Positions 1-9,579 of a stretch of DNA of 64,000 nucleotides are shown in pieces. The notes beneath the pieces are model-generated. The model did not search any database, was not told the DNA's origin, and saw only the letters and a list, made by a program, of their open reading frames with translations. Origin of the DNA: Bacillota bacterium (lineage in GTDB: Bacteria > Sysuimicrobiota > Sysuimicrobiia > Sysuimicrobiales > Segetimicrobiaceae); contig JAJPJL010000063.1 of the NCBI GenBank assembly GCA_021324255.1, positions 29,217 through 93,216 of the forward strand, in the 5' to 3' direction. Each line of letters opens with the position of its first letter. The first letter of the stretch is position 1. The translations under genes and the position numbers were made by a program.

Positions 1-82
1 CCAAAATCTGTCGCCCCGTACAAGCGGTGAGGCCGAGGCACGCGAGCACAATCGCCCCGGCAAGATGCGCACGGGAAGACAT
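1..82 (-). CDS. Partial lipoprotein N-terminus (MSSRAHLAGAIVLACLGLTACTGRQIL...)
   Basis: My reverse-strand translation from the ATG at 82: signal peptide with lipobox LTAC and an upstream purine-rich RBS; runs off the window edge. Confidence 0.5.
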   Translation of the reverse strand, partial: MSSRAHLAGAIVLACLGLTACTGRQIL

Positions 83-213
83 ATCCTACTCCACCCCCGA
101 ACGACAGGAAGAGGATCGCATACGCGGCGACACGGCACAAACTTTCCTGCCCGTGTGCTTATACGGCGGCGGGAAAATTCCCTGCGGCGATCCCACGGGG
201 CCCGCTCGCGCCA

Positions 214-816
214 CTATCGCGCCTGGAGCAGTTTGTCGAGGCGCGCGGAGAGCGCATGCGCCGCATCCGGCCCGACAAACCCGCCGATCTGGGCGTCGCG
301 GACGACGCCGTCCGCTCCTACGAACACGGTCGTCGGGAGGCCGATGATGCCGTACAGACGCAGGGGCCGGTCGTCGGGAGCGACGACGAGCGGGTAGTCG
401 ACATGGTAGCGAAGCGCAAAGCCGCGGGCGGCGTTAGGCTCGTCCTGGGCGTCCACGCCGACGAATGTGACGCCGCGCGGGCCATAGATCTTGGAGAGAC
501 GCACGAGGAGCGGGGTCTCGGCCTGGCACGGCCCGCACCACGACGCCCAGAAGTTGATGACGATCGGCCGGCCCCGGAAACTCCGCAGGTCCAGCGTGCC
601 GCCGCCGTCGAGCCGCCGTAACGTCAGGTCGGGCGCGGGCTTGCCGAGGAGTGAGGATGCCGGCGGAGTCCCGGCCGGCCGGGCGGCGCGGCGGACCCAG
701 TCCACGCCGGTCCACACCGCGACAACGAGCAGGCCCGTCGCGGCGCCCACGGCCGCGCTCCACAAGACGGGCGCCCGCCGCATTCGCCGCCGCCACGACG
801 CGAACTCGCTCCTCAC
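214..816 (-). CDS. TlpA/ResA-family thiol-disulfide oxidoreductase
   Basis: N-terminal TM segment, NFWASWCGPCQAE redox motif, thioredoxin-like fold residues. Confidence 0.9.
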   Translation of the reverse strand: MRSEFASWRRRMRRAPVLWSAAVGAATGLLVVAVWTGVDWVRRAARPAGTPPASSLLGKPAPDLTLRRLDGGGTLDLRSFRGRPIVINFWASWCGPCQAETPLLVRLSKIYGPRGVTFVGVDAQDEPNAARGFALRYHVDYPLVVAPDDRPLRLYGIIGLPTTVFVGADGVVRDAQIGGFVGPDAAHALSARLDKLLQAR

Positions 817-828
817 GGCGGCCCCGTC

Positions 829-2289
829 TCAGTAGGCCCGGGCGTAGTACACGACCTGCGTCCCCGGCGCTCCGCAGGCGAGGCACGCCCCGTCCGCGGC
901 TTCGTCCACAATCACCCGAGGCGACGCGCCGCTGGCCTGGCGCAGTGCCGCCTCGCACGTGGCCGCGCCGCACCAGCGGACACGCACGAAGCCGCGGCGG
1001 CCGGCGATCGCCTCCACCAGCTCCGCCATCGTCGATGCCGGCACGATGTGCTCGTCGAGATAGCGCTTCGCCCGGTGAAACAGCTGGGTGCCGTACGCCT
1101 CCAGCGCCTCGCTCACGGCCGCCTCGATTCGCTCGAGCGCCGCCGTGTCCTTGGCGCCGGCCCGCGGCACGAGCACCGCCTGGCGCCGGGCAAGATCGCG
1201 GGGGCCCAGCTCCACCCGGAGGGGGACGCCGCGCATCTCCCAGTCGTTGAACTTGTACCCGGGCGTGACCTCGGTCCGGTCGTCGAGCCGCGCGCGCACG
1301 CCGGCGGCCGCAAGCCGCCGGGCCAGGGCGCGCGCCTCCTCGAGCACCGCGTCACGTTCCTTACCGCTCAGGATCGGGACGATGACCACCTGGAACGGAG
1401 CGACCCGCGGCGGGAGCGCCAGCCCCCGATCGTCCCCGTGCACCATGATCAGGCCGCCGAGCAGGCGCCAGCTGACGCCCCACGACGTCGTGTACGCGTA
1501 CTTCTCCGCGTTGTCGCTGTCGAGAAACTTGATGCCGAAGGCGCGCGCGAAGTTTTGCCCCAGGTTGTGCGAGGTGCCCGACTGCAGCGCCTGGCCGTCG
1601 GGCATCAAGGCCTCGATGGTGTAGGAGTGCGCCGCGCCGGGGAACTTCTCGCTCTCCGGCTTTCGCCCGGCCAGCACCGGGATCGCCAGGTCGCGCTCCG
1701 CGAAGTCGCGGTACACGTCGAGCATCTGGCGCGCTTCCGCCTCAGCTTCCTCCTCGGTCCGATGCGCCGTATGCCCCTCCTGCCAGAGGAACTCCATCGT
1801 CCGGAGGAACGGGCGCGTGGCTTTTTCCCAACGGACGACGTTGTTCCACAGGTTGATCAGCACCGGCAGGTCGCGGTACGACCGGATCCAGCGCGCGTAC
1901 ATATGGCCCACGATCGTCTCCGACGTAGGCCGCACGCCGAGCGGTTCGGTCAGCTCGGCGCCGCCGCCGCGCGTGACCCACGCGATCTCCGGCGCGAAGC
2001 CCTCCACGTGCTCCGCCTCGCGCGCGAAGAACCCCTGCGGGATAAAGAGAGGAAAGTAGGCGTTCGTGTGCCCGGTCGCCTTGAAGCGGCGGTCGAGCCC
2101 CTGCTGCATCAGCTCCCAGATCGTGTAGCCGTACGGCCGCACGACGATGCACCCTCGGACCGGCGCGTAATCCGCGAGCTCGGCCTTGAGGACGACCGCG
2201 GTGTACCAGTCCGAGAACTCGGCGTCCTTCGGCGGAATCTCCTTGACAAACCCCCCGTCCGCCGACGGTCGGCCGGCCGGCCGCGACAT
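829..2289 (-). CDS. proS: Proline--tRNA ligase
   Basis: Class II aaRS motifs (RPTSETIVGHMYARWIRSYRDLP, FLWQEGHTAH); ATG at 2289 preceded by AGGAGGT. Confidence 0.93.
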   Translation of the reverse strand: MSRPAGRPSADGGFVKEIPPKDAEFSDWYTAVVLKAELADYAPVRGCIVVRPYGYTIWELMQQGLDRRFKATGHTNAYFPLFIPQGFFAREAEHVEGFAPEIAWVTRGGGAELTEPLGVRPTSETIVGHMYARWIRSYRDLPVLINLWNNVVRWEKATRPFLRTMEFLWQEGHTAHRTEEEAEAEARQMLDVYRDFAERDLAIPVLAGRKPESEKFPGAAHSYTIEALMPDGQALQSGTSHNLGQNFARAFGIKFLDSDNAEKYAYTTSWGVSWRLLGGLIMVHGDDRGLALPPRVAPFQVVIVPILSGKERDAVLEEARALARRLAAAGVRARLDDRTEVTPGYKFNDWEMRGVPLRVELGPRDLARRQAVLVPRAGAKDTAALERIEAAVSEALEAYGTQLFHRAKRYLDEHIVPASTMAELVEAIAGRRGFVRVRWCGAATCEAALRQASGASPRVIVDEAADGACLACGAPGTQVVYYARAY

Positions 2290-2353
2290 CCGCACCTCCT
2301 GACCCGGCGTCCCCGCGGAGCGTGACCCCCGGCCCCCGGAGCGCCACAATAGC

Positions 2354-2387
2354 GGAGCCTCCGCGTCCCGGGGGGACGGGAGGCTCC
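2354..2387 (-). terminator. Strong hairpin between sulfurtransferase and proS; terminator or processing stem without clear U-tract
   Basis: GGAGCCTCC/GGAGGCTCC outer stem plus CGTCCC/GGGACG inner stem. Confidence 0.45.
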
Positions 2388-2459
2388 CTTCGTTTGTAGC
2401 ACGCGCGTGGGGAGGCGTCAAACAATCCGCGCCGCTGCGCGCGGGGACGGCCCGCGCGA

Positions 2460-3308
2460 TCAGGGCCGCTCGATCGGCGCTCCCACCAAGCTCCCCCACT
2501 CGGTCCACGAGCCGTCGTAGTTGCGCACCGTGGGATATCCGAGCAGCTTCGCCAGGGTGAACCACGTGAGCGACGACCGTTCACCGATGCGGCAGTACGC
2601 GATGACTTCCTTGTCGGGCGTGATCCCGCGGGACTCGTACAGCTGGCGCAGCTCCTCGGGCGACTTGAAGGTGCCGTCCTCGCGCACGTTGAGCCCCCAC
2701 GGGATGTTCCGGGCGCCGGGGATGTGGCCGCCGCGCTGCGCGCCCTCCTGCGGATACGCCGGCATCGCAATGAGCTCGCCCGTGAACTCCTGCGGGCTTC
2801 GTACGTCGACGAGGACCGTCGCGGCGTTGCGTACCCGCGCCATCACGTGGTCCCGAAGCGCGCGGATGCCGGCATCGGGATTTTTGGCCCGGAACGTGGC
2901 GCGTGGATGGGACGGCACCTCGGCCGTCATGGGACGGCCCTCCGCGATCCACTTCGCCCGGCCGCCGTTGAGGATGCGCGCATGGTCCACGCCGTAGAGC
3001 GAGAGCAGCCAGTACGTGTAGGTCGCAAACCAGTTGTTCTTGTCGCCGTAGAGGATGATCGTGGACTCGTTGCCGATGCCGTGCGCGCCAAGCAGCGCCT
3101 CCAGCTGTTCCTTGGTGATCCAATCGCGCGTCACCGTGTCCTGGAGCTGCGTCTTCCAGTCGAAGTGGACGGCGCCGGGAATGTGTCCCTGACCGTACAG
3201 GCTCGTGTCCTCGGAGACCTCCACGATGCGGATCTGGGCGTCTCGCAGGTGATCATTCAGCCACGCGGTTTCGACGAGCACCTCCGGGTGCGCGTAAGAA
3301 GCGGGCAT
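2460..3308 (-). CDS. Thiosulfate/3-mercaptopyruvate sulfurtransferase (two rhodanese domains)
   Basis: Two rhodanese domains; active-site loop [10 protein letters not shown]. Confidence 0.9.
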   Translation of the reverse strand: MPASYAHPEVLVETAWLNDHLRDAQIRIVEVSEDTSLYGQGHIPGAVHFDWKTQLQDTVTRDWITKEQLEALLGAHGIGNESTIILYGDKNNWFATYTYWLLSLYGVDHARILNGGRAKWIAEGRPMTAEVPSHPRATFRAKNPDAGIRALRDHVMARVRNAATVLVDVRSPQEFTGELIAMPAYPQEGAQRGGHIPGARNIPWGLNVREDGTFKSPEELRQLYESRGITPDKEVIAYCRIGERSSLTWFTLAKLLGYPTVRNYDGSWTEWGSLVGAPIERP

Positions 3309-3578
3309 GAGTGCTCCCTCCCTCCCACATGATATCGGTGCGCCGCGGCGGCGCGAAGTGCGACACTCGGGGGGCGGAGACCAAGCCGTAACGGGGGCGT
3401 TGGGGGACGGCGCGAACAGAGGACCGCTGCCCGCCGGGGGCTAGCCTGGCCTCCGCTCAGGACAGATACATTGCCTCGGAACGTAGGGCCTGCGCACGCG
3501 CCGTTGCATCGCCGCTCGATCCATCTCTTAGCACCGCCGCCGCGGCGTGTCAAGCACTCCGCGCCGCGGCGGAGACGC

Positions 3579-4607
3579 TCAGGCGGGCGGTTTGTCGCCG
3601 AGGATGTCGGCCTGGAACGGGAGCACGCCGGGCACGAGCCACCGGGTCCACATCTGGTCGACCTTGGCCTGGAAGTAGTCGATGTCGTCGTCCGTAAAGT
3701 GCGCGAACCGCCCCTGCTTCAACAGGTAGTCGCGCACCGGCAACCGCTTCTGCCGCCCTTCCGCGATCTGCTTCGACTTGCCGTACAGCGCGAGGCGGTG
3801 GTCCAGGACCTCGAACAGGGGGAAGATCCCGGTCAGCACCGCGAGCTCGCCGAGTTCGTGGGACATCATCGGATCGCAGTCCCAGCCTTTCGGGCACGGA
3901 TCGAACGAATGGATGAACGTCGGCCCGCCGATGCTGAGCGCCCGGCGGATCCGGTTCATGAAGTCCACGGCGTAGCTCGCGCAGACGGTGCCCACGTACC
4001 GGCACTCGGAATGGCCGGCCGCGAGCATCGCGGCCACGTTCTTCTTCCAGCGCCGGTGCAGGATGCGCTTCGCCTTGCCGGCGGGGCTGAACGACGTGTA
4101 GGCGCCGTAGGGCGTGCTGCCCGACGACTGGATGTCCGTGTTGGCGTACGACTCGTTGTCGTACAGCAGGATGAGGTGATTGTACTCCGTGTGCTGCAGC
4201 GCCGCGGAGATCGCCGACAGGCCCATGTCCACGCCGCCGCCGTCGCCGCAGAACGAGATGACGTTGATCGGCTCGCGCTTGATCTTGCCTTTGCGCATCA
4301 GCGCCTTGTACCCCGCCGCGGTGCCGACCGCCGCCGAGCCCGCGGACCCGAGCTGGGTGTGCATCCACGGCACGACCCACGGCGTGCTGTAATAGGTCGT
4401 GTTCGCCACGTACATGCAGCCGGTGCTGCCGAGGACGACGGTGCGCGGTCCCGCGGCTTTGACCATCAGCTTCATGACGAGCGCGGACTCGCACCCCTGG
4501 CACGTGCGGTGGCCCGACGTGTAATACTCCTCGAGGGGCACCCGCTTGACGCCCTTGAAAGGTTCCAGCACCGGCAGCGGCGCGGCCGTCATCTCAGAGC
4601 TGTCCAT
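3579..4607 (-). CDS. porB: Pyruvate/2-oxoacid:ferredoxin oxidoreductase beta subunit
   Basis: TPP-binding GDGGGVDMGLSAISAAL, CQGCE, NESYANTDIQSSGSTPYGA. Confidence 0.92.
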   Translation of the reverse strand: MDSSEMTAAPLPVLEPFKGVKRVPLEEYYTSGHRTCQGCESALVMKLMVKAAGPRTVVLGSTGCMYVANTTYYSTPWVVPWMHTQLGSAGSAAVGTAAGYKALMRKGKIKREPINVISFCGDGGGVDMGLSAISAALQHTEYNHLILLYDNESYANTDIQSSGSTPYGAYTSFSPAGKAKRILHRRWKKNVAAMLAAGHSECRYVGTVCASYAVDFMNRIRRALSIGGPTFIHSFDPCPKGWDCDPMMSHELGELAVLTGIFPLFEVLDHRLALYGKSKQIAEGRQKRLPVRDYLLKQGRFAHFTDDDIDYFQAKVDQMWTRWLVPGVLPFQADILGDKPPA

Positions 4608-4668
4608 GGCGTTCCCTCCCGCGGTGACGCGTGCCGGCGGCCCAGCGCACCGCGCCGCCGGCGGCCCG

Positions 4669-5898
4669 TCACGATCTCACGCCGATCCAGAGCGTGTCGC
4701 GCGGCGCGGCGCCGCTCTCGGCGGCCCGGCGCGTCAGCTCAAACATCTCCCGGACGTTGGGGATCGTCACCTCCCGGCCGCCCAGCCCGCTGATGAAGCT
4801 TGCGACGGGGGGCCGGCGGTCCTGCGCATACAGCGTGGCGCGGATCTCGTTGGCCAGCACCCCGCTGTGGAACGGCGATCCCATCGAGAAGTCGCGGTCC
4901 ACGACGCCGATCGCCGCAAACCGCGAGAGCAGCGCCCCGAGCCCCTCGTAGTCGAACGGGCGGAACCACCGTACCCGCACGAACCCGACCTTCTGTCCCT
5001 CCGCGCGCAGCTTGCGCACCACGACGCGGACGGGCATGGAGAGCGTCCCCATACCCACGAGCACGATCTCCGCGTCGTCCGTGTAGTACTCCTCGAAGAA
5101 CGGACTGCCGTCGCCCCGGCCGAAGATCGCCCGAAAGTCGCGCCACGCCTCCTCGATGACGCCGGGCGCCTGGCGCATCGCCTCGTCCGTCTGACGCCGG
5201 ATCTCCATCAGCCAGTCCTCGTTCACCTGAGGCGCAATCGTGATGGGGTTGTCGGGGTGCAGCACCAGCTTGCCGCGATCGTACGGGGGGAGAAACCGGT
5301 CCACCCAGGCGCGCGGCGGCACCCGGACGAGCGACTGCGAGTGCGTCAGGAACGCGCCGTCCGTGCTGATCGCCACCGGCAGGTAGACGCGCCGGTCCTC
5401 GGCGACGCGATACGCCAGGAGCGTCGTGTCCAGCGCTTCTTGCGCGGTATCGACCCAGACGTGGAGCCAGCCCAGATCGCGCGCCGCCAGCGCATCGTTG
5501 TGCTCCGTGCCAAACGCGCCCGGGTCGTCGAGCGCGCGGTTGCCGACCATCGCGACGAGCGGCAGCCGCAGCGCCGGCGTGACGGCGATCGCCTCGAAGG
5601 CGTAGCACCAGCCGACCCCGCTGCTGCCGCAGAGCGCGCGCGCCCCCACGGCCGACGCGTGCTTGGCGATCTCGAACTGGCTGTGCTCGCTCTCCGCGAC
5701 GATGTACTCCGCGTCCTGCTCACCGTCCGCGATCTGCTTTGCCACGTACTGCATCAACGTATCGTAAGGGCGGATCGGGTAGGCCGTGAGCACGTCGACA
5801 TCCACGAGCTTGGTGGCGACCGCCACCGCCTCGCTGCCGCTGATCAGGGCTTCCTGCTCCACCTCCGCCGCCTGGACGGCGGCCGCGTCCGCGTCCAC
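4669..5898 (-). CDS. porA: Pyruvate/2-oxoacid:ferredoxin oxidoreductase alpha subunit
   Basis: GTG start overlapping the upstream stop (TAGTG); ISGSEAVAVATKLVDVDVLTAYPIRP, GSSGVGWCYAFEAI. Confidence 0.9.
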   Translation of the reverse strand: MDADAAAVQAAEVEQEALISGSEAVAVATKLVDVDVLTAYPIRPYDTLMQYVAKQIADGEQDAEYIVAESEHSQFEIAKHASAVGARALCGSSGVGWCYAFEAIAVTPALRLPLVAMVGNRALDDPGAFGTEHNDALAARDLGWLHVWVDTAQEALDTTLLAYRVAEDRRVYLPVAISTDGAFLTHSQSLVRVPPRAWVDRFLPPYDRGKLVLHPDNPITIAPQVNEDWLMEIRRQTDEAMRQAPGVIEEAWRDFRAIFGRGDGSPFFEEYYTDDAEIVLVGMGTLSMPVRVVVRKLRAEGQKVGFVRVRWFRPFDYEGLGALLSRFAAIGVVDRDFSMGSPFHSGVLANEIRATLYAQDRRPPVASFISGLGGREVTIPNVREMFELTRRAAESGAAPRDTLWIGVRS

Positions 5899-7085
5899 TA
5901 CTCGCCACCCCCTTCGCCGCCGGCGCCGGCCCGGAGCTTCGCGATCTGCTCCTGGTACTGCCCGCGGTATCGAAACCCGTGCGACCGCTCGGATTGGCCG
6001 GCCAGCATCCCGCGCACCCACGCGGCGTAGGCGGCCGGATCCGCCTTGTAGCGTTCCCACTGGCTCCGGTGATCCGTGAACGCCGCCTCGTTGACCATGG
6101 TGATGCAGTCGTCCACGGGGCACACCGCCGCGCAGACCCCGCAGCCGCAGCAGGCGTCCGCGTTGAGGTCGTACGTCTGCTCGGGAGTGACGTCGAAACA
6201 CCCGTCCGGACACTGCAGCCAGCACAACGTGCACTTCACGCACTTCTCGAAGTCGACGACCGGCCGCATCGTGCGGGTGGAAAACTTCTTGAAGTAGGGG
6301 TTGCGCGCCGGCCGGTAGCCGCCCACCTCCCCGCCCACGCGCATCGGCGCTCCGAGCGGCATGCCCTCGACGGTGACGCCTTCGCGCATCGCCGTCCACC
6401 CCGGCAGCGTGAACGTGTAGGGCACCTCGGGGTTGCCTTCGTCCGGGCGCACGACCCGCACCTCGGTCTGCTCGTACGCGCGGCGGGCCGAGGTCACCTT
6501 GAGGTCGTCCTTCCATTCCTCCTTGATCGCCGCGAGCATCGCCTCCAGGCTCACGAGCTCGGGACACACCTTGGCCAGCGTGCCGAGCACGCGGACGTCC
6601 GTGTGGTCGTTCTTGTAGACCCACAGGCCGGAGAAGCTTGGAATGGCCGGGATGACGGCGAGCCGGTACGGGAAGGGCTTGCGATGGCAAAACTCGACGA
6701 TCGCGTCCGCCGGCAGCGTCGACGTGACCACCAGGACGCCGTCCGGCCGGACCTTTTGGTTGATGGGCTGGAGTCCGTACCAGGCCCACGACTCCACGCC
6801 CTTGCACAGCGTGTCGTCGACCGCGATCGTCACATCGGTCTCGGCGGGCTCGTACTGCGCCATGCTGAGCTCGAGCTCATCTTGATCGGGCGCGACGATC
6901 GCGAAGTTCTTCGCCGGCACGCCGTTGCGCTCGGGCGAGTCGCCGTACCGCCCGAACGCGATCCCGACTTTGCCGCCACGGCGTGCGGCGAGCACCACGC
7001 CGCGGCTGATGTTCTTCGCGAGCGTCTTCTGAAAGATCCCGCGATAGACGATCTCCACGGACACCGTGCGTCCCATCGATGGCAC
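5898..7085 (-). CDS. 2-oxoacid:ferredoxin oxidoreductase gamma subunit fused to a 2x[4Fe-4S] delta (ferredoxin) domain
   Basis: N-terminal PorG-like domain; C-terminal CVKCTLCWLQCPDGCF and CCGCGVCAAVCPVDDC clusters. Confidence 0.9.
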   Translation of the reverse strand: MPSMGRTVSVEIVYRGIFQKTLAKNISRGVVLAARRGGKVGIAFGRYGDSPERNGVPAKNFAIVAPDQDELELSMAQYEPAETDVTIAVDDTLCKGVESWAWYGLQPINQKVRPDGVLVVTSTLPADAIVEFCHRKPFPYRLAVIPAIPSFSGLWVYKNDHTDVRVLGTLAKVCPELVSLEAMLAAIKEEWKDDLKVTSARRAYEQTEVRVVRPDEGNPEVPYTFTLPGWTAMREGVTVEGMPLGAPMRVGGEVGGYRPARNPYFKKFSTRTMRPVVDFEKCVKCTLCWLQCPDGCFDVTPEQTYDLNADACCGCGVCAAVCPVDDCITMVNEAAFTDHRSQWERYKADPAAYAAWVRGMLAGQSERSHGFRYRGQYQEQIAKLRAGAGGEGGGE

Positions 7086-7129
7086 CTCCGTGTGCTCGCG
7101 CCCGCGGGACCGCGCGGCCCGCGGACGCG

Positions 7130-7927
7130 TCAGACCCCGCGCGACTCCCCGGCGGCCGCCGCGCCATCCGACGGCTCGCGCGAGGCCGGCGGCAGGTCGG
7201 CGAACAGCACCGCCTCGATCTCCTCGATGTGTGTCCGCATGCGCTCGGCGGCGGCGTCGGGATCCCGGTCGCGAATCGCGTCGAGAATCCGGCGGTGGCC
7301 CTCGAGCGACTTCTCCGCGCGTCCCGCCCCCTGCAGCGACCGGACGCGGCTCTCGCGCAACAGGTCCATCAGGATGTCGATCGTGCGGAGGACGACCTGG
7401 TTCTTCGCGGCCCGGGCGATCTGGTAATGGAACGCGTTGTCCTCGTCGATGGCGATGTCGCCGGCGCGAACCCGCGCCGCCTGCGCCGCGACGATCTCCT
7501 CCAGCCGCCGGACGTCGGCCGCGGTGGCACGAAACGCCGCCGCGCGCGCCAGCGGCGGCTCGAGCATCTTGCGCATGTCGAAGAGATCCGCCGCGGCGTG
7601 CTTGAACGCGGCGACGGCCTCGGCGAGCGGGGCGACAATGGCGTCGATGGAGACGGCCTTGACAACGGTCCCCTCGCCGTGCCGGGGCTCCACGAGCCCG
7701 CGCACCTCGAGCACGCGAATCGCGTCCCGGACCGACGTACGGCTCACGCCGAAGACCTCGGCCAGCTCACGCTCCGGCGGGAGCCGGTCCCCGGGCCCGA
7801 GACGGCCCTCGGCGATGAGCCGGTGGATCTGCGCGGCGATGTCCGCGTACACTTTCGTCTTGCGAACGGGCTCGAGCGCGTCTCGAACCGCCTGGGCCGG
7901 CAGCGGAGGAAGCGGTACGCTTGACAC
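7130..7927 (-). CDS. GntR-family (FadR/FCD subfamily) transcriptional regulator
   Basis: LGPGDRLPPERELAEVFGVSRTSVRDAIRVLEVRGLVE wHTH plus FCD-like C-terminus. Confidence 0.92.
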   Translation of the reverse strand: MSSVPLPPLPAQAVRDALEPVRKTKVYADIAAQIHRLIAEGRLGPGDRLPPERELAEVFGVSRTSVRDAIRVLEVRGLVEPRHGEGTVVKAVSIDAIVAPLAEAVAAFKHAAADLFDMRKMLEPPLARAAAFRATAADVRRLEEIVAAQAARVRAGDIAIDEDNAFHYQIARAAKNQVVLRTIDILMDLLRESRVRSLQGAGRAEKSLEGHRRILDAIRDRDPDAAAERMRTHIEEIEAVLFADLPPASREPSDGAAAAGESRGV

Positions 7928-7955
7928 GGCGCGGTTTGCTCCTCAGAGCTGGTTC

Positions 7956-7970
7956 AGTGGTCCAACCACT
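7956..7970. promoter_or_regulatory. Candidate GntR/PdhR-type operator AGTGGT-CCA-ACCACT
   Basis: Perfect 6-bp inverted repeat with 3-bp spacer, located at the expected +1 of the promoter. Confidence 0.6.
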
Positions 7971-7973
7971 TAG

Positions 7974-8003
7974 AGTATAAACAACTCTCCCGGGGCTCGT
8001 CAA
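7974..8003 (-). promoter_or_regulatory. Sigma70-type promoter for the GntR-por operon
   Basis: TTGACG - 18 nt - TATACT on the minus strand. Confidence 0.65.
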
Positions 8004-8037
8004 CGAGCCGCACGTCCTCGAACGTCCTCGAAGCATC

Positions 8038-8970
8038 CTACAGCCGCAGGGTCCAGGTTTCGCGCATCAGCCGCCCGAACGCCCCATCGGCACGCCGGCG
8101 GATCACGCGGAATCCGCCGCGCGCAAGCAGCCCCCGCGCCGCCCGGAATTCCCGGGCCGCGTCGGCCCGGATATGCCGGTACCCGGCCTCGCCCGCGAAC
8201 CGCACGCAAGCGTCGAGGAGACGGGCGCCGAGCCCCGCCCCGCGGGCCCACGGCTCGACAAACAGCAAGCGCGCGGCTGCCGCGGTGCCGGACTGCCGCA
8301 TCACGAGAGCGCCGCCCGCGCGGATACCGCCGTGCTCCGCGACCCAGCATCGGGAGCCGTTGCGATCTGCATCGCGCAAAAACTTCGCCGCGGTCTCCGC
8401 CACGCGGGCCTCGAACCGCGGGCCGAGCCCGTACTCCTGCACGCACAACGCGCCGTGCCGGTAGGCGATCCACCCGAGATCTCCCGGTCCGTGCAGCCGC
8501 AACAGCGTCGGAGGCGCCGCAGACGGCGCCTCCAGCAACCGCTCGATGGTCTGCATGGCGTCCACGAGGCGGTCCTGGAGTCCGGGCGCCAGGCCCCGCA
8601 GCAGGGAGACGATCTCGTCGCGCTGGCGGCTGGAGAGCGGGACAAACACATCCCGGCCCCGCGGCGTCAACGACAGCAACATTTCGCGCCCGTCCGCCCC
8701 CGACGGTGTGCGCGCGACGAGACGCCGCGCTTCGAAGTTCCGGAGGATGCGGCTCAGGTACCCCGGGTCGAGCGACAGGTCGCGGCTGAGTGCCGCGGCC
8801 GTGAGCGTCTCGCGGTGCGCCAGCTCGTACAGGACGCGCACCTGCGCCAGCGAAAACCGGCTGCCGAGGAACCCCGGGCGGAGCACGCCGATTCTGCGGG
8901 TGTAGAATCGGTTGAACCGGCGGATCGCGGCAACACGCTGTTCCAGGTCCGCCTCAACCGCCGGTCTCAT
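8038..8970 (-). CDS. MarR-family HTH fused to GNAT N-acetyltransferase
   Basis: N-terminal MarR wHTH (LTAAALSRDLSLDPGYLSRILRNFEARRLVART) and C-terminal GNAT fold (LLFVEPWARGAGLGARLLDACVRFA). Confidence 0.88.
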   Translation of the reverse strand: MRPAVEADLEQRVAAIRRFNRFYTRRIGVLRPGFLGSRFSLAQVRVLYELAHRETLTAAALSRDLSLDPGYLSRILRNFEARRLVARTPSGADGREMLLSLTPRGRDVFVPLSSRQRDEIVSLLRGLAPGLQDRLVDAMQTIERLLEAPSAAPPTLLRLHGPGDLGWIAYRHGALCVQEYGLGPRFEARVAETAAKFLRDADRNGSRCWVAEHGGIRAGGALVMRQSGTAAAARLLFVEPWARGAGLGARLLDACVRFAGEAGYRHIRADAAREFRAARGLLARGGFRVIRRRADGAFGRLMRETWTLRL

Positions 8971-9271
8971 CGCCCAGCACCACCTCGTAGTGCTGCGCCC
9001 GGCGGTCGTACTGCGCGAGCAGCGCGGCGGCCTCGTCGGCGACGACCGCCTGCTCGACATCGGACCCGGCAAAGCCGCGGACGGCGTCGAGCGATCGCCA
9101 CAGGGTGACCACGGCGACCTCCACCACGCCGGACACCGGTCGCTCGAGCAGGAACATGCGCACGTATCCGGGCTGCCGCCGCAGCGCGGGCAGCACGTGG
9201 GCGCGCACATGGTCGGCGTAGGCACGCGCCCGGTCGGGCGCCGCCTGCGCGCGCCAAACGCGGGCGATCAC
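8954..9271 (-). CDS. Antibiotic biosynthesis monooxygenase (ABM)-like ferredoxin-fold protein
   Basis: GTG start; ARVWRAQAAPDRARAYADHVRAHVLPALRRQPGYVRMFLLER. Confidence 0.65.
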   Translation of the reverse strand: MIARVWRAQAAPDRARAYADHVRAHVLPALRRQPGYVRMFLLERPVSGVVEVAVVTLWRSLDAVRGFAGSDVEQAVVADEAAALLAQYDRRAQHYEVVLGDETGG

Positions 9272-9579
9272 CGGCCGCGCCCCGGCCGGGGCGGCTCCAG
9301 GTCGTTGCCCACCACGACCGCCCACGGCCGCACCTTCCATCGCGCGACGAGCCCGCCGGTCACGTACGGATCGGCCTCGGCAAAGCGCTCCGCCGCGCCG
9401 CGGTCCGCGCACCGGAACACGAGCAGTGCCTCGTCCGCGGGCTCACCCACCGCCCCGGCGAGCACCAGCTCGCCGCGCTCGTACGCGTCCCGCACCAGAC
9501 GGAGGTGCTCGCCACGGTACGGCGCGCGCCTGCCGACGAAGTTCTCGACGACCTCGTAGGTCAGGACCCAGAAGTTCAT
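9268..9579 (-). CDS. YCII-related domain protein
   Basis: MNFWVLTYEVVENFVGRRAPYRGEHLRLVRDAYERGELVLAGAVGEPADEALLVFR... ending ADPYVTGGLVARWKVRPW. Confidence 0.75.
   Translation of the reverse strand: MNFWVLTYEVVENFVGRRAPYRGEHLRLVRDAYERGELVLAGAVGEPADEALLVFRCADRGAAERFAEADPYVTGGLVARWKVRPWAVVVGNDLEPPRPGRGR

Noticed and set aside
1048-2325. 425-aa + strand ORF opposite proS
   Set aside because: Antisense shadow of proS; no recognisable motifs
2290-2459. T-box leader upstream of proS
   Set aside because: No AGGGTGGNACCGCG-like T-box sequence; only a single long hairpin
4669-6807. 712-aa ORF as a giant PorA fusion
   Set aside because: Upstream part is out-of-frame translation of the PorG-PorD gene; porA starts with GTG at 5898
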